Positions 6,660 through 13,134 of a stretch of 14,457 nucleotides of DNA are shown piece by piece. Position 1 is the stretch's first letter; each line of letters opens with the position of its first letter. Source of the stretch: Actinomycetes bacterium (lineage in GTDB: Bacteria; Actinomycetota; Acidimicrobiia; Acidimicrobiales; UBA8190); contig JAJYAB010000012.1 in assembly GCA_021779775.1 (NCBI GenBank), positions 1 through 14,457 on the forward strand, written 5' to 3'. Below the pieces are notes generated by a model. The model was not told the origin of the DNA. It saw only the letters and a program-made list of their open reading frames with translations, and did no database searches. A program made the translations under genes and the position numbers.

Positions 6660-7345
6660 TCCCGGGCGGCGACGTCCACCGCGTCGATGCGGCTGCCGTT
6701 GTCGTGGCGGCAGGCCAGCTTCGGCGGCGGATCGCCGCCGCGGCGGCCCGCCCCGGTGCCGTCACCGTGGTGGCGGTGACCAAGGGGTTCGGGCGCGATG
6801 CCGTCGATGCGGCGTTGTCCGCCGGCCTGGAGGACATCGGGGAGAACTATGCCGGTGAGCTGCTGGGCAAGGCGCGCGACGGGCATGCGGCGGGCGCGCC
6901 GACGAGCGGCGTGCCGCGGTGGCACTACCTGGGCGCGATCCAGCGGCGCCGGGTGCGGCAGCTGGCCCCGGTGGTCTCCTGCTGGCACACGGTGTGCCGG
7001 CTCGTCGAAGGGCAGGAGATCGCCGTCCGGGCACCGGGGGCGACCGTGCTGGTGCAAGTGGACACCACCGGCTCGGCTGCCCGCAACGGGTGCGCCCCGG
7101 GTGCCACCCTCGAGCTCGTCGATCAGCTGAGGCTGCTGCCGCTGCAGGTCGTCGGGCTGATGACCGTGGCTCCCCCCGGACCACCTGACGCGGCTGTCGA
7201 AGGCTTCGGTCAGGTGGCTTCCCTGGCGAGAGAAGCTGGGCTCTCCGAGCTGTCGATGGGCATGTCCGGCGATCTGGAGGTAGCCCTGCAGGCGGGGGCG
7301 ACGATGCTCAGAGTCGGTCGGGCGCTGTTCGGTGAGCGCCAGTGA
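6656..7345 (+). CDS. yggS: YggS/PLPBP family pyridoxal 5'-phosphate homeostasis protein
   Basis: Single-domain PLP-binding protein (alanine racemase-like barrel) with no known catalysis; it buffers PLP and affects amino acid balance. The 229-residue protein has the PLP lysine Lys43 in VAVTKGF (39-45), then IGENYAGELL (61-70), WHYLGAIQRRRVRQL (89-103), GLMTVAPPG (167-175) and LSMGMSGDLEVALQAGA (199-215), then TMLRVGRALFG (216-226), the phosphate-binding end. The usual VNxxxExxKxG strand is altered to VDTTGSAARNG (135-145). The ATG start overlaps the pgeF stop (ATGA). yggS is conserved beside sepF in actinobacteria and Firmicutes. The link to cell division is one of position only. Confidence 0.96.
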   Translation: MIPGGDVHRVDAAAVVVAAGQLRRRIAAAAARPGAVTVVAVTKGFGRDAVDAALSAGLEDIGENYAGELLGKARDGHAAGAPTSGVPRWHYLGAIQRRRVRQLAPVVSCWHTVCRLVEGQEIAVRAPGATVLVQVDTTGSAARNGCAPGATLELVDQLRLLPLQVVGLMTVAPPGPPDAAVEGFGQVASLAREAGLSELSMGMSGDLEVALQAGATMLRVGRALFGERQ

Positions 7346-7392
7346 GGGTGGCCCACCCCGAAGGGTCACCCCCTGGTCGCCCCCTGACGAAG

Positions 7393-7411
7393 TAACCTGG
7401 AGCCAAGGAGG
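7393..7411 (+). promoter_or_regulatory. Possible -10 box and Shine-Dalgarno of sepF
   Basis: TAACCT (7393-7398) fits the TANNNT -10 pattern; no convincing -35 is seen upstream. AAGGAGG (7405-7411) is the strongest ribosome binding sequence in the window and lies 11 nt before the sepF ATG. The 77-nt gap also has a small hairpin-forming GGGTGGCCCACCC (7346-7358), without a T-run, after the yggS stop. Confidence 0.4.
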
Positions 7412-7422
7412 CGCGTGACGCG

Positions 7423-7959
7423 ATGGCGGCTGGTTTCTTCAGGAAGGCGATGGTCTATCTCGGCTTGGTCGACGACGACTACGACGACTACGACGACTAC
7501 GAGCCGCGCGCGCCGGCGTCCACACGGGCTGCTCCACGGGCGACCGCCGAAGATATCGTCGAGGCGCCGGCGGCACCGGCCGGGACGATACGGCCCCTTT
7601 CACGCGACGAGGCTACGGGCAGCCAGGTCACGGCCACCATCACCCCGCGACCTGCGGTAGTCCGGGCGGTGCCGGTCGACAACGGCGCACGGGTGCACGT
7701 GGTGGCGCCCACACAGTTCGGTGACGCCCGCCACATCGCCGACCGCCTCATGGCGAACCAGCCGGTGATCGTCAACCTGCAGGTGGCCGACCGCGAGCTG
7801 ATGCGCCGGATGATCGACTTCTGCAGCGGTGTCACCTATGCGCTGAACGGCAAGATGGAGCGGGTCGCCGACAAGGTCTTCCTCGTCACCCCTTCGAACG
7901 TCAAGGTCTCGGCTGAGGAGCGGCAGCGGCTGCAGGACGACGGTCTGCTGCACACCTGA
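7423..7959 (+). CDS. sepF: SepF, FtsZ membrane anchor
   Basis: Division protein that binds the FtsZ C-terminal peptide and tethers Z-filaments to the membrane. The 178-residue protein begins with an amphipathic helix, MAAGFFRKAMVYLGL, for membrane binding. An acidic Asp/Tyr run (DDDYDDYDDYE, 17-27) and a flexible Ala/Pro/Thr linker (about 28-88) follow. The conserved SepF core is at about 89-163: FGDARHIADRL (99-109), QPVIVNLQ (113-120), RRMIDFCSGVTYALNGKM (128-145) and VFLVTPSNV (152-160). The glycine in SGVTYALNG is the position known to matter for dimerisation. The ATG at 7423 is chosen because it keeps the amphipathic helix; a GTG at 7415 is in another frame. Confidence 0.97.
   Translation: MAAGFFRKAMVYLGLVDDDYDDYDDYEPRAPASTRAAPRATAEDIVEAPAAPAGTIRPLSRDEATGSQVTATITPRPAVVRAVPVDNGARVHVVAPTQFGDARHIADRLMANQPVIVNLQVADRELMRRMIDFCSGVTYALNGKMERVADKVFLVTPSNVKVSAEERQRLQDDGLLHT
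7474..7500 (+). repeat. 9-bp triplet-codon repeat in sepF
   Basis: GACGACTAC is repeated three times in tandem without mismatch and encodes DDYDDYDDY. It is in frame and extends the acidic stretch common in SepF after its N-terminal helix. Confidence 0.9.
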
Positions 7960-7983
7960 TCCCGGTAGGAGGCCAGCGACCGG

Positions 7984-7989
7984 TAAGGT
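7984..7989 (+). promoter_or_regulatory. Possible -10 box for a leaderless yggT transcript
   Basis: TAAGGT lies 7 nt upstream of the yggT GTG. That is the spacing expected if transcription starts at or next to the first base of the start codon. No -35 is evident. The same bases could instead act as a weak Shine-Dalgarno sequence (TAAGG). Confidence 0.35.
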
Positions 7990-7996
7990 CTTCATT

Positions 7997-8251
7997 GTGC
8001 GATCCCTCGTCTACTACCTGTTGACGATCTACATCGTGGTGTTCATCGCACGGGCGGTGCTGAGCTGGTTCCCGATGCGCTACGGGTCACCGCTCCAGCC
8101 GGTTGCCCGCTTCCTCGAACGGGCGACGGAGCCGGTGCTGGCTCCTGTCCGGCGGCTCATCCCTCCGGCACGCATCGGCGGCATGGCGCTCGACCTGTCG
8201 TTCCTCATCGTCGTCATCGTGCTCGAGGTCCTGGCCAACTTCGTCCGCTGA
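7997..8251 (+). CDS. yggT: YggT/YlmG family small membrane protein
   Basis: Integral membrane protein of 84 residues with two predicted helices: about 3-25 (SLVYYLLTIYIVVFIARAVL) and about 62-83 (ALDLSFLIVVIVLEVLANFV). The conserved loop between them contains SWFP, SPLQPVARFLERATEPVLAP and RRLIPP, followed by R-IGGMALDLS, the signature of the family. The biochemical role is unknown. Homologues sit beside sepF and divIVA (ylmG in Bacillus), and plant relatives influence nucleoid or thylakoid distribution. The GTG start is fixed by an in-frame TAG at 7967 and the lack of any ATG. The C-terminus is complete and ends 51 nt before divIVA. Confidence 0.93.
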   Translation: MRSLVYYLLTIYIVVFIARAVLSWFPMRYGSPLQPVARFLERATEPVLAPVRRLIPPARIGGMALDLSFLIVVIVLEVLANFVR

Positions 8252-8290
8252 CGCCTTCCGACGGTCCCACGCGCCGAGCGCGCAGATCGG

Positions 8291-8296
8291 TAGCAT
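8291..8296 (+). promoter_or_regulatory. Possible -10 box for a leaderless divIVA transcript
   Basis: TAGCAT lies 6 nt upstream of the ATG at 8303, which places the expected transcription start on the start codon itself. No clear -35 is seen. The alternative reading is that TTGGAGA (8296-8302) is a Shine-Dalgarno sequence for a second in-frame ATG at 8309. Confidence 0.4.
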
Positions 8297-8302
8297 TGGA
8301 GA

Positions 8303-9031
8303 ATGGACATGCCACAGTCGAGCACACCGCAATCCAGCCTCGACAGTCTCCGGACCGTGGAGTTCCGGCAGACCCTGCGGGGCTACCACATCGACGATGT
8401 CGATGAGTACCTCGAACGGGTCGCTGTGGAGGCCGAGGCGCTGCAGGAGCAGCATCGTATGGCCGGCGAGCGCCTGAAGCAGGCAGCGGAGCGCATCCAG
8501 GTGCTCGAGCAGCAGCTGGAGGAGCAGGGTCCGAGGAGGTCCGGTGATCCTGCTCCAGTGGTCGACGCTCCGAACGACGACGCGCTGCAACGGACGCTCC
8601 TGCTGGCGCAGAAGTTCGTCGACCAGACACAGGCCGAGGCCGAGGCACAGGCCAAGGCGGTGGTGGACGAGGCAGAAGGACGTGCGCGCAACGTCGTCAC
8701 CGAGGCCGAAGACCGTGCCCGGGCGATCGTCGACGATGCCGAGCGCCAGCTGCGCGACGACGTCACTCGGCTCGAGTCGCTACGGACCAAGCTGGCTGTC
8801 GACGTGGAGGATCTCAGCCGGCACATCGCCGAGGAGCGCGCTCGGCTACGGGTGGCTCTCACCGACATGGTCTCGTGGATCGACGACCAGGTGCAGAGCA
8901 AGCGTCCCGTAGACGGTTTCGGCGAGCGCTTCGAGGCCGGCGGGCAAAGTGGAGCAGAGCCTTCGACGGAGCCACGGACCGAGGTGATGTCGGTGTTCGC
9001 CGGGGAGGGTCCCTCGGACCGGCACTTCTGA
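8303..9031 (+). CDS. divIVA: DivIVA/Wag31-like polar and septal scaffold
   Basis: Coiled-coil protein that senses curved membrane at poles and septa and, in actinobacteria, organises polar cell-wall growth. The 242-residue protein has the N-terminal lipid-binding domain with TVEFRQTLRGYHIDDVDEYL (18-37), matching the family FxxxxRGY--xVDxFL pattern. It is followed by a first coiled coil (about 38-75), a Pro/Gly/Asp linker (77-92) and a long Ala/Glu/Arg coiled coil (about 93-200). The C-terminal tail is polar and ends DRHF. Met1 (8303) and Met3 (8309) are both possible starts: a -10-like box favours 8303 as a leaderless start, and the GGAGA spacing favours 8309. The stop codon lies inside the first unit of a 19-bp tandem repeat. 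Confidence 0.95.
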   Translation: MDMPQSSTPQSSLDSLRTVEFRQTLRGYHIDDVDEYLERVAVEAEALQEQHRMAGERLKQAAERIQVLEQQLEEQGPRRSGDPAPVVDAPNDDALQRTLLLAQKFVDQTQAEAEAQAKAVVDEAEGRARNVVTEAEDRARAIVDDAERQLRDDVTRLESLRTKLAVDVEDLSRHIAEERARLRVALTDMVSWIDDQVQSKRPVDGFGERFEAGGQSGAEPSTEPRTEVMSVFAGEGPSDRHF

Positions 9032-9133
9032 CTCGGCCAGGCACTTCTGACTCGGCCAGGCACTTCTGAGCAGATCGTACTGCTCGCCCCACGCCGGCAC
9101 TTCTGGGCAGTGTGCCCGCGGCGACGGCACTTC
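9021..9133. repeat. Five-copy GGCACTTC element, three copies in a 19-bp tandem array
   Basis: GGCACTTCTG starts at 9021, 9040, 9059 and 9096, and a shortened GGCACTTC at 9126. The first three are spaced exactly 19 bp, with the unit GGCACTTCTGACTCGGCCA perfectly repeated twice and then partly; the later gaps are 37 and 30 bp. The array begins within the last codons of divIVA and fills nearly all of the 112-bp gap before the convergent ileS end. Because 19 is not a multiple of three, the three TGA codons (9029, 9048, 9067) close all three plus-strand frames. Confidence 0.9.
9068..9117. terminator. Two small hairpins between convergent divIVA and ileS
   Basis: GAGCAG (9068-9073) pairs with CTGCTC (9080-9085) across a 6-nt loop, and GGGCA (9105-9109) pairs with TGCCC (9113-9117) across GTG. 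Neither is followed by a T-run on either strand, so they would be atypical terminators. They are noted because transcripts from both sides should end here and nothing better is visible. Confidence 0.3.
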
Positions 9134-9143
9134 GAGGCCGCCG

Positions 9144-12100
9144 TCAGGCTCTGCCGGCATCCCCGACGGCGATGGAGACGGCGATCTCCAGCTCCGGTGC
9201 ATCGGCGAGCGACATGCTGACGGCCAGGGTCTGTGCTGCGACGTCGCTGCGGTGCGCGCCGACAGCGGCGAGCACGTCGGGGGGACCGGCGACGGACAGG
9301 GTGATGCGGTCCGACACCTGCAGGCCGGCGTCGCGCCGGGCCATCTGTACTCTCCGGATGACGTCGCGTGCGGTGCCTTCGCGCTCGAGCTCGTCGGTGA
9401 GCTGCAGATCGAGCACCACCACGCCCATCGTGGCGCTCAAGGTCCGGCTTGCCTCCTCGTGGCGGGCTCGAAGGACGACGGCGAACTCGCCCTGGCGCAA
9501 CACCTCCCCTGCCACCTCGACGCCGCCGTCTTCCCTCGCGGACCACTCGCCCCGCTTGACGGCGCCGATGACCTGCTGGGTGCGGGCGCCGAGCCTCGGG
9601 CCGAGCGCCGCGGGGGATACCGTCAACACGGGCTCGGCCACCGACGACACGTCGTCGGTGAGCACCACCTCCTTGACGTTCACCTCCTCCTCGATGATCG
9701 CGGTGTACGGAGCCAGGAGCGACGCATCCGGGGCAGCCACTGTCAGCCGGGCAAGCGGCAGCCGGGCCCTGCGCCCGTTGGCCTTCCGGATGGCGTGGGC
9801 GGCCGAGCACACGTCGCGGACCTGGTCCATGGCGGCGACGAGCGCGGGGTCGCGTGGCAGTAGGCCTCCGTCCGGCCAGTCGGTCAGGTGGACGCTGCGG
9901 TCGCCGGTCAGCCCGCGGTAGATCTGCTCGGTCAGCAGGGGGAGCAGGGGAGCCGACACCTGGCATAAGATGGTGAGGACCGTGGCCAATGTGTCGTATG
10001 CGTCGACCTTGTCCGCGTCGCCCGGATGGTCGCCGCTCGCCGGACGTGCCCGCCAGAACCGTTCCCGGCTCCGGCGGATGTACCAGTTGTTCAGGGCGTC
10101 CAGGAACGACGTGATGGCAGCGCATGCGCCATAGAGGTCGTAGGCGTCCATGGACGATGTGACGTCGTCGACGAGCGCTGCGGTCTTCGCCAGGGCGTAG
10201 CGGTCGAGCACGCCGACCTGGTCCGCCCGGAACCGCCCGGCGATGCCGTCGGCGTTGGCGTACAGCGACAGGAAGTACCAGGCGTTCCAGATCGGGTTCA
10301 GCACCTGGCGCACCGTCTCCTCGATGCCCCTCGTATGGACCACGAGATCCTGGCCGCGCAGGACCGGGGAGGAGAGCAAGAACCACCGCATGGCATCTGC
10401 TCCCCACCGGTCGAACACCATGTCCGGCTCCGGGTAGTTGCCGAGGCGCTTCGACATCTTGCGACCGTCGTCGCCCAGCACGATGCCATGAGCTACGCAG
10501 TGGGCGAACGGCGGCCGGTCGAACAGGGCGGTCGACAGGACGTGGAGCGTGTAGAACCAGCCACGCGTCTGACCCACGTACTCGACGATGAAGTCGGCGG
10601 GGAAGTGCGAGTGGAACCAGCCGGCACGTTCCATCGGATAGTGCACTTGGGCATACGGCATGGAGCCCGACTCGAACCAGCAGTCGAGCACGTCGTCCAC
10701 GCGCCGCATGGTGGACTGTCCCGTCGGATCGTCCGGATTGGGCCGGGTCAGTGCGTCGATGGCCGGCCGGTGCAGATCCGTCGGCCGGACGCCGAAGTCG
10801 CGCTCGATGTCGTCGAGGCTGCCGTAGACGTCGACTCGAGGGTGGCGGGAGTCGTCGCTGCGCCACACCGGGATGGGTGCTCCCCAGAAGCGGTTCCGGC
10901 TGATCGACCAGTCGCGGGCTCCCTCCAGCCACTTGCCGAACGCCCCGTCGCGGATGTGCGCCGGGACCCAGTCGATGGTGCGGTTCAGCTCGACCATCCG
11001 GTCCTTCACGGCCGTCACCCGCACGAACCACGAGCTCACTGCCTTGTAGATCAGCGGTGTGTCGGTGCGCCAGCAATGCGGGTAGCTGTGGGTGTAGCGC
11101 TCGGACGCCACCAGGTGCCCGTTGGCGTGGAGATCGTCGATGATCCGCTGGTTCGCGTCGAAGACGTGCATGCCGTGATAGGGGGGCACGTCGGCAGTGA
11201 ACCGGCCCCGGGTGTCCACCGGGCACACCGCGGCAATGCCCGCCGCCGTGCACACCTCGTGGTCGTCTTCACCGAATCCCGGAGCGAGGTGGACGACGCC
11301 GGTGCCCTCGCCGGTGGACACGAACGCTCCGCCCAGCACCCGGAAGGCGTCCGCCCGGCCGGCGAAGAACGGGAACAGCGGTCGGTAACGGCGTCCGATC
11401 AGGGACTGGCCGCGCACGGTGCCGATCCTCGCCGCGCCACCCAGGTGTCTCTCGTAGGCGTCCACCTGGTCCTCGGCGACAGCGGTCGCCACCCCGTCGA
11501 GGTCGAACACCGCGTAGTCGATGCTCGGGCCGACTGCCAGGGCCAGGTTCGACGGAAGCGTCCACGGCGTGGTCGTCCACACCCAGAGGCGGAGGGCGGC
11601 CCCGGTCGATGCGCCGGCCCAGGCGGCGCCGGAGCCTCCATCGGCGACGCGGCTGTCGTCGGCCAGCAGGTCGAACGCCACCGTGACGGCGGGGTCGTCG
11701 CGCGGGCGATAGGCGTCGTCCTGGCGAGTCTCGAAATTGGACAGGGGGGTCTCGCACTCCCAGCAGTAGGGGAGCACCCGCTCGCCTTCGTAGACGAGGC
11801 CGTCGTCCCACAGGCGCGAGAACGTCCACAGGACGCTCTCCATGTAGTCGAGGTCCATCGTCTTGTAGTCGTCGCCGAAGTCGACCCATCGGGCCTGGCG
11901 GGTGATGTAGCGCTCCCATGCGTCGGTGGTCCGCTGCACCAGCTCCCGGCAATAGTCGTTGAAGCGGTCGATGCCGTAGTCGACGATGCCTGCCCGCCCG
12001 GAGATGCCAAGCTCCTTTTCCGCTGCCATCTCAGCGGGAAGTCCGTGGCAGTCCCATCCGAAGCGGCGCTCGACGCGCCGGCCCCGCATGGTCTGGTACC

Positions 12101-12335
12101 GGGGGATGGCATCCTTCACGAAACCGGTCAGGAGATGGCCGTAGTGGGGAAGCCCGTTGGCGAACGGCGGTCCGTCGTAGAACACGAACTCGTTGTCCCC
12201 GCCGTGGCGGGCTGCCACCGATGCCTCGAAGGTGCGGTCTTGCGCCCAGAACGCCAGGACCTGCACTTCCTGACGCGGGTAGTCGGGTTGCTGGGCGACC
12301 TCGGGGTAGGGCGTATCCTGGCGGTCGGCGGGCAT
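9144..12335 (-). CDS. ileS: Isoleucyl-tRNA synthetase, type 2 (IleS2)
   Basis: Class I aminoacyl-tRNA synthetase that charges tRNA-Ile and hydrolyses mis-activated valine. The protein has 1063 residues. The HIGH motif is HYGH (64-67) in NGLPHYGHLLTG, followed by WDCHGLP (94-100). The editing (CP1) domain includes TTPWTLPSN (255-263) and the APGFGEDDHEVC segment. NRFWGAPIPVW and DCWFESGSMPYAQVHYP follow, then the KMSKS loop KMSKRLGNYPEP (626-637). The HYGH and KMSKR variants and the length mark the eukaryote-like type 2 enzyme, a class often naturally insensitive to mupirocin (family knowledge, not tested here). The start chosen is the ATG at 12335, giving MPADRQDTPYPEV. An upstream GTG at 12452 would add 39 basic residues without family support. 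The gene converges on divIVA and diverges from the zinc-finger gene. Confidence 0.98.
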   Translation of the reverse strand: MPADRQDTPYPEVAQQPDYPRQEVQVLAFWAQDRTFEASVAARHGGDNEFVFYDGPPFANGLPHYGHLLTGFVKDAIPRYQTMRGRRVERRFGWDCHGLPAEMAAEKELGISGRAGIVDYGIDRFNDYCRELVQRTTDAWERYITRQARWVDFGDDYKTMDLDYMESVLWTFSRLWDDGLVYEGERVLPYCWECETPLSNFETRQDDAYRPRDDPAVTVAFDLLADDSRVADGGSGAAWAGASTGAALRLWVWTTTPWTLPSNLALAVGPSIDYAVFDLDGVATAVAEDQVDAYERHLGGAARIGTVRGQSLIGRRYRPLFPFFAGRADAFRVLGGAFVSTGEGTGVVHLAPGFGEDDHEVCTAAGIAAVCPVDTRGRFTADVPPYHGMHVFDANQRIIDDLHANGHLVASERYTHSYPHCWRTDTPLIYKAVSSWFVRVTAVKDRMVELNRTIDWVPAHIRDGAFGKWLEGARDWSISRNRFWGAPIPVWRSDDSRHPRVDVYGSLDDIERDFGVRPTDLHRPAIDALTRPNPDDPTGQSTMRRVDDVLDCWFESGSMPYAQVHYPMERAGWFHSHFPADFIVEYVGQTRGWFYTLHVLSTALFDRPPFAHCVAHGIVLGDDGRKMSKRLGNYPEPDMVFDRWGADAMRWFLLSSPVLRGQDLVVHTRGIEETVRQVLNPIWNAWYFLSLYANADGIAGRFRADQVGVLDRYALAKTAALVDDVTSSMDAYDLYGACAAITSFLDALNNWYIRRSRERFWRARPASGDHPGDADKVDAYDTLATVLTILCQVSAPLLPLLTEQIYRGLTGDRSVHLTDWPDGGLLPRDPALVAAMDQVRDVCSAAHAIRKANGRRARLPLARLTVAAPDASLLAPYTAIIEEEVNVKEVVLTDDVSSVAEPVLTVSPAALGPRLGARTQQVIGAVKRGEWSAREDGGVEVAGEVLRQGEFAVVLRARHEEASRTLSATMGVVVLDLQLTDELEREGTARDVIRRVQMARRDAGLQVSDRITLSVAGPPDVLAAVGAHRSDVAAQTLAVSMSLADAPELEIAVSIAVGDAGRA

Positions 12336-12342
12336 GGCTGCC

Positions 12343-12348
12343 AGCGTA
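12343..12348 (-). promoter_or_regulatory. Possible -10 box for a leaderless ileS transcript
   Basis: On the minus strand TACGCT is followed by 7 nt (GGCAGCC) and then the ileS ATG, with no Shine-Dalgarno sequence. This is the arrangement of a leaderless mRNA. No strong -35 is seen at 17-18 nt. It also leaves no room for a T-box leader, which controls ileS in some other actinobacteria. Confidence 0.45.
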
Positions 12349-12370
12349 TTGGACGGTGCTCGTCCCACAC

Positions 12371-12393
12371 GACGCCGGTACGGCGCGAGCGTC
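12371..12393. promoter_or_regulatory. Dyad in the ileS/zinc-finger divergent region
   Basis: CGCCG (12373-12377) and CGGCG (12381-12385) form an inverted repeat around GTA. The overlapping GACGC (12371-12375) can instead pair with GCGTC (12389-12393). It lies just upstream of the predicted ileS -10 box, at about the -35 position. In sequence this GC-rich, short dyads arise by chance. Confidence 0.25.
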
Positions 12394-12420
12394 GATGTGC
12401 GGTGCCGGCGGGCGCCATGC

Positions 12421-12449
12421 TTGCCCAGTCGGTTCGGCAGGGCTAAGGT
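12421..12449 (+). promoter_or_regulatory. Promoter for the zinc-finger gene, lspA and rluD (TTGCCC-N17-TAAGGT)
   Basis: TTGCCC (12421-12426) and TAAGGT (12444-12449) are 17 nt apart and fit the housekeeping pattern. Transcription would begin near 12456 and give a leader of about 80 nt before the ATG at 12538. The three following genes are close or overlapping and probably share this promoter. Confidence 0.6.
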
Positions 12450-12462
12450 CACCCGGCTTCAC

Positions 12463-12483
12463 GGAGAGCGGAGAGCGGAGAGC
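12463..12483 (+). repeat. Three 7-bp tandem repeats in the leader
   Basis: GGAGAGC is repeated three times without mismatch, then AGAGGATG. It is purine-rich, lies within the predicted 5' leader, and offers several Shine-Dalgarno-like GGAG sites. However, the ATG at 12489 opens a different frame from the zinc-finger gene. Confidence 0.85.
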
Positions 12484-12537
12484 AGAGGATGACCGACACG
12501 CTGGGTGATCGCAGGTCCCCTGGAACGGAGGTCGGCG

Positions 12538-13134
12538 ATGAGCCCGAGTAAGAAGTCACCGGCCCGGAAGGTGACCGCGTCAGGCGCCAAGAAGGCAGCC
12601 GAAGCGCCTGCTGGGGCCAAGAAGCCTGTCAGCCCGCCGGCCAAGACCGGAACTGCTGCTCGCGTCCAGAAAGCCCCGCCAGCTCCCAAGCCTGCCCCGG
12701 GGCCCGTCGGGGCTCCTCGCAGCGGCTCCGCCCGCACGTCAGGGGTATCCGGACCGTACGCTGGGGACACCAAATTCCTGGAGGACCAGCGCAAGCGTTT
12801 GCTGGAGGAACGGGCTATCTACCAGGGCCAGGCTGACGATCTCCGGGCCGAGGCCGACTCGCTCGCCCTCGAGCGCGAGCCGGGCGACGTGCAGTTCGAC
12901 GAGGAGTCGGGCGAAGGTGGCACCATCGCCGTCGACCGCGAGCGCGATCTGGCGCTCTCCGCCCAAGCCATGGTCACCGTGGAGGAGATCGACGTGGCAC
13001 TGGCTTCGATCGACGACGGCTCGTACGGCGCCTGCGACCAGTGCGGCAAGCCGATCTCCAAGGAGCGCCTGAAGGCCCTTCCGTACGCCCGACTCGATGT
13101 GGCATGCAAGAGCGGGGGGCTGCACCGACGCTGA
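12538..13134 (+). CDS. DksA/TraR-type zinc-finger protein with basic Ala/Lys/Pro tail
   Basis: The C-terminal half belongs to the DksA/TraR family, whose best-known members bind the RNA polymerase secondary channel and tune transcription with ppGpp. The 198-residue protein has a coiled-coil segment (about 80-115; LEDQRKRLLEERAIYQGQAD), the acidic GDVQFDEESGEGG, a second helix (DRERDLALSAQAMVTVEEID) and a finger, YGACDQCGKPISKERL. Cys166, Cys169 and Cys190 are present, but the third Cys position (187) is Asp. Residues 1-75 form a disordered Lys/Ala/Pro/Ser tail reminiscent of histone H1-like tails. The ATG at 12538 is chosen because GGAGG (12527-12531) lies 6 nt upstream; an ATC-rich extension from GTG 12505 is less likely. 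Its target in this organism is not known, and it may not act like DksA. Confidence 0.9.
   Translation: MSPSKKSPARKVTASGAKKAAEAPAGAKKPVSPPAKTGTAARVQKAPPAPKPAPGPVGAPRSGSARTSGVSGPYAGDTKFLEDQRKRLLEERAIYQGQADDLRAEADSLALEREPGDVQFDEESGEGGTIAVDRERDLALSAQAMVTVEEIDVALASIDDGSYGACDQCGKPISKERLKALPYARLDVACKSGGLHRR

Noticed and set aside
9021..9133. CRISPR-like array
   Set aside because: Repeat units are only 10-19 bp, spacers are absent or 9-27 bp with no diversity pattern, and there are no cas genes.
9032..9143. Classical intrinsic terminators for divIVA and ileS
   Set aside because: Hairpins exist but none is followed by a T-run on either strand, so only a low-confidence hairpin entry is kept.
8383..11253. 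A 956-codon open frame on the minus strand
   Set aside because: It crosses divIVA antisense and ileS in the wrong frame; its Arg/Pro/Gly-rich translation is typical of a shadow frame.
10026..12446. An 806-codon open frame on the plus strand, antisense to ileS
   Set aside because: Long antisense frames are expected in sequence this GC-rich. It lacks any recognisable domain and lies wholly over the well-supported ileS.
12336..12537. T-box riboswitch upstream of ileS
   Set aside because: The conserved T-box core (GGTGGNACCGCG-like) is not present on the minus strand, and the likely leaderless start leaves no leader.
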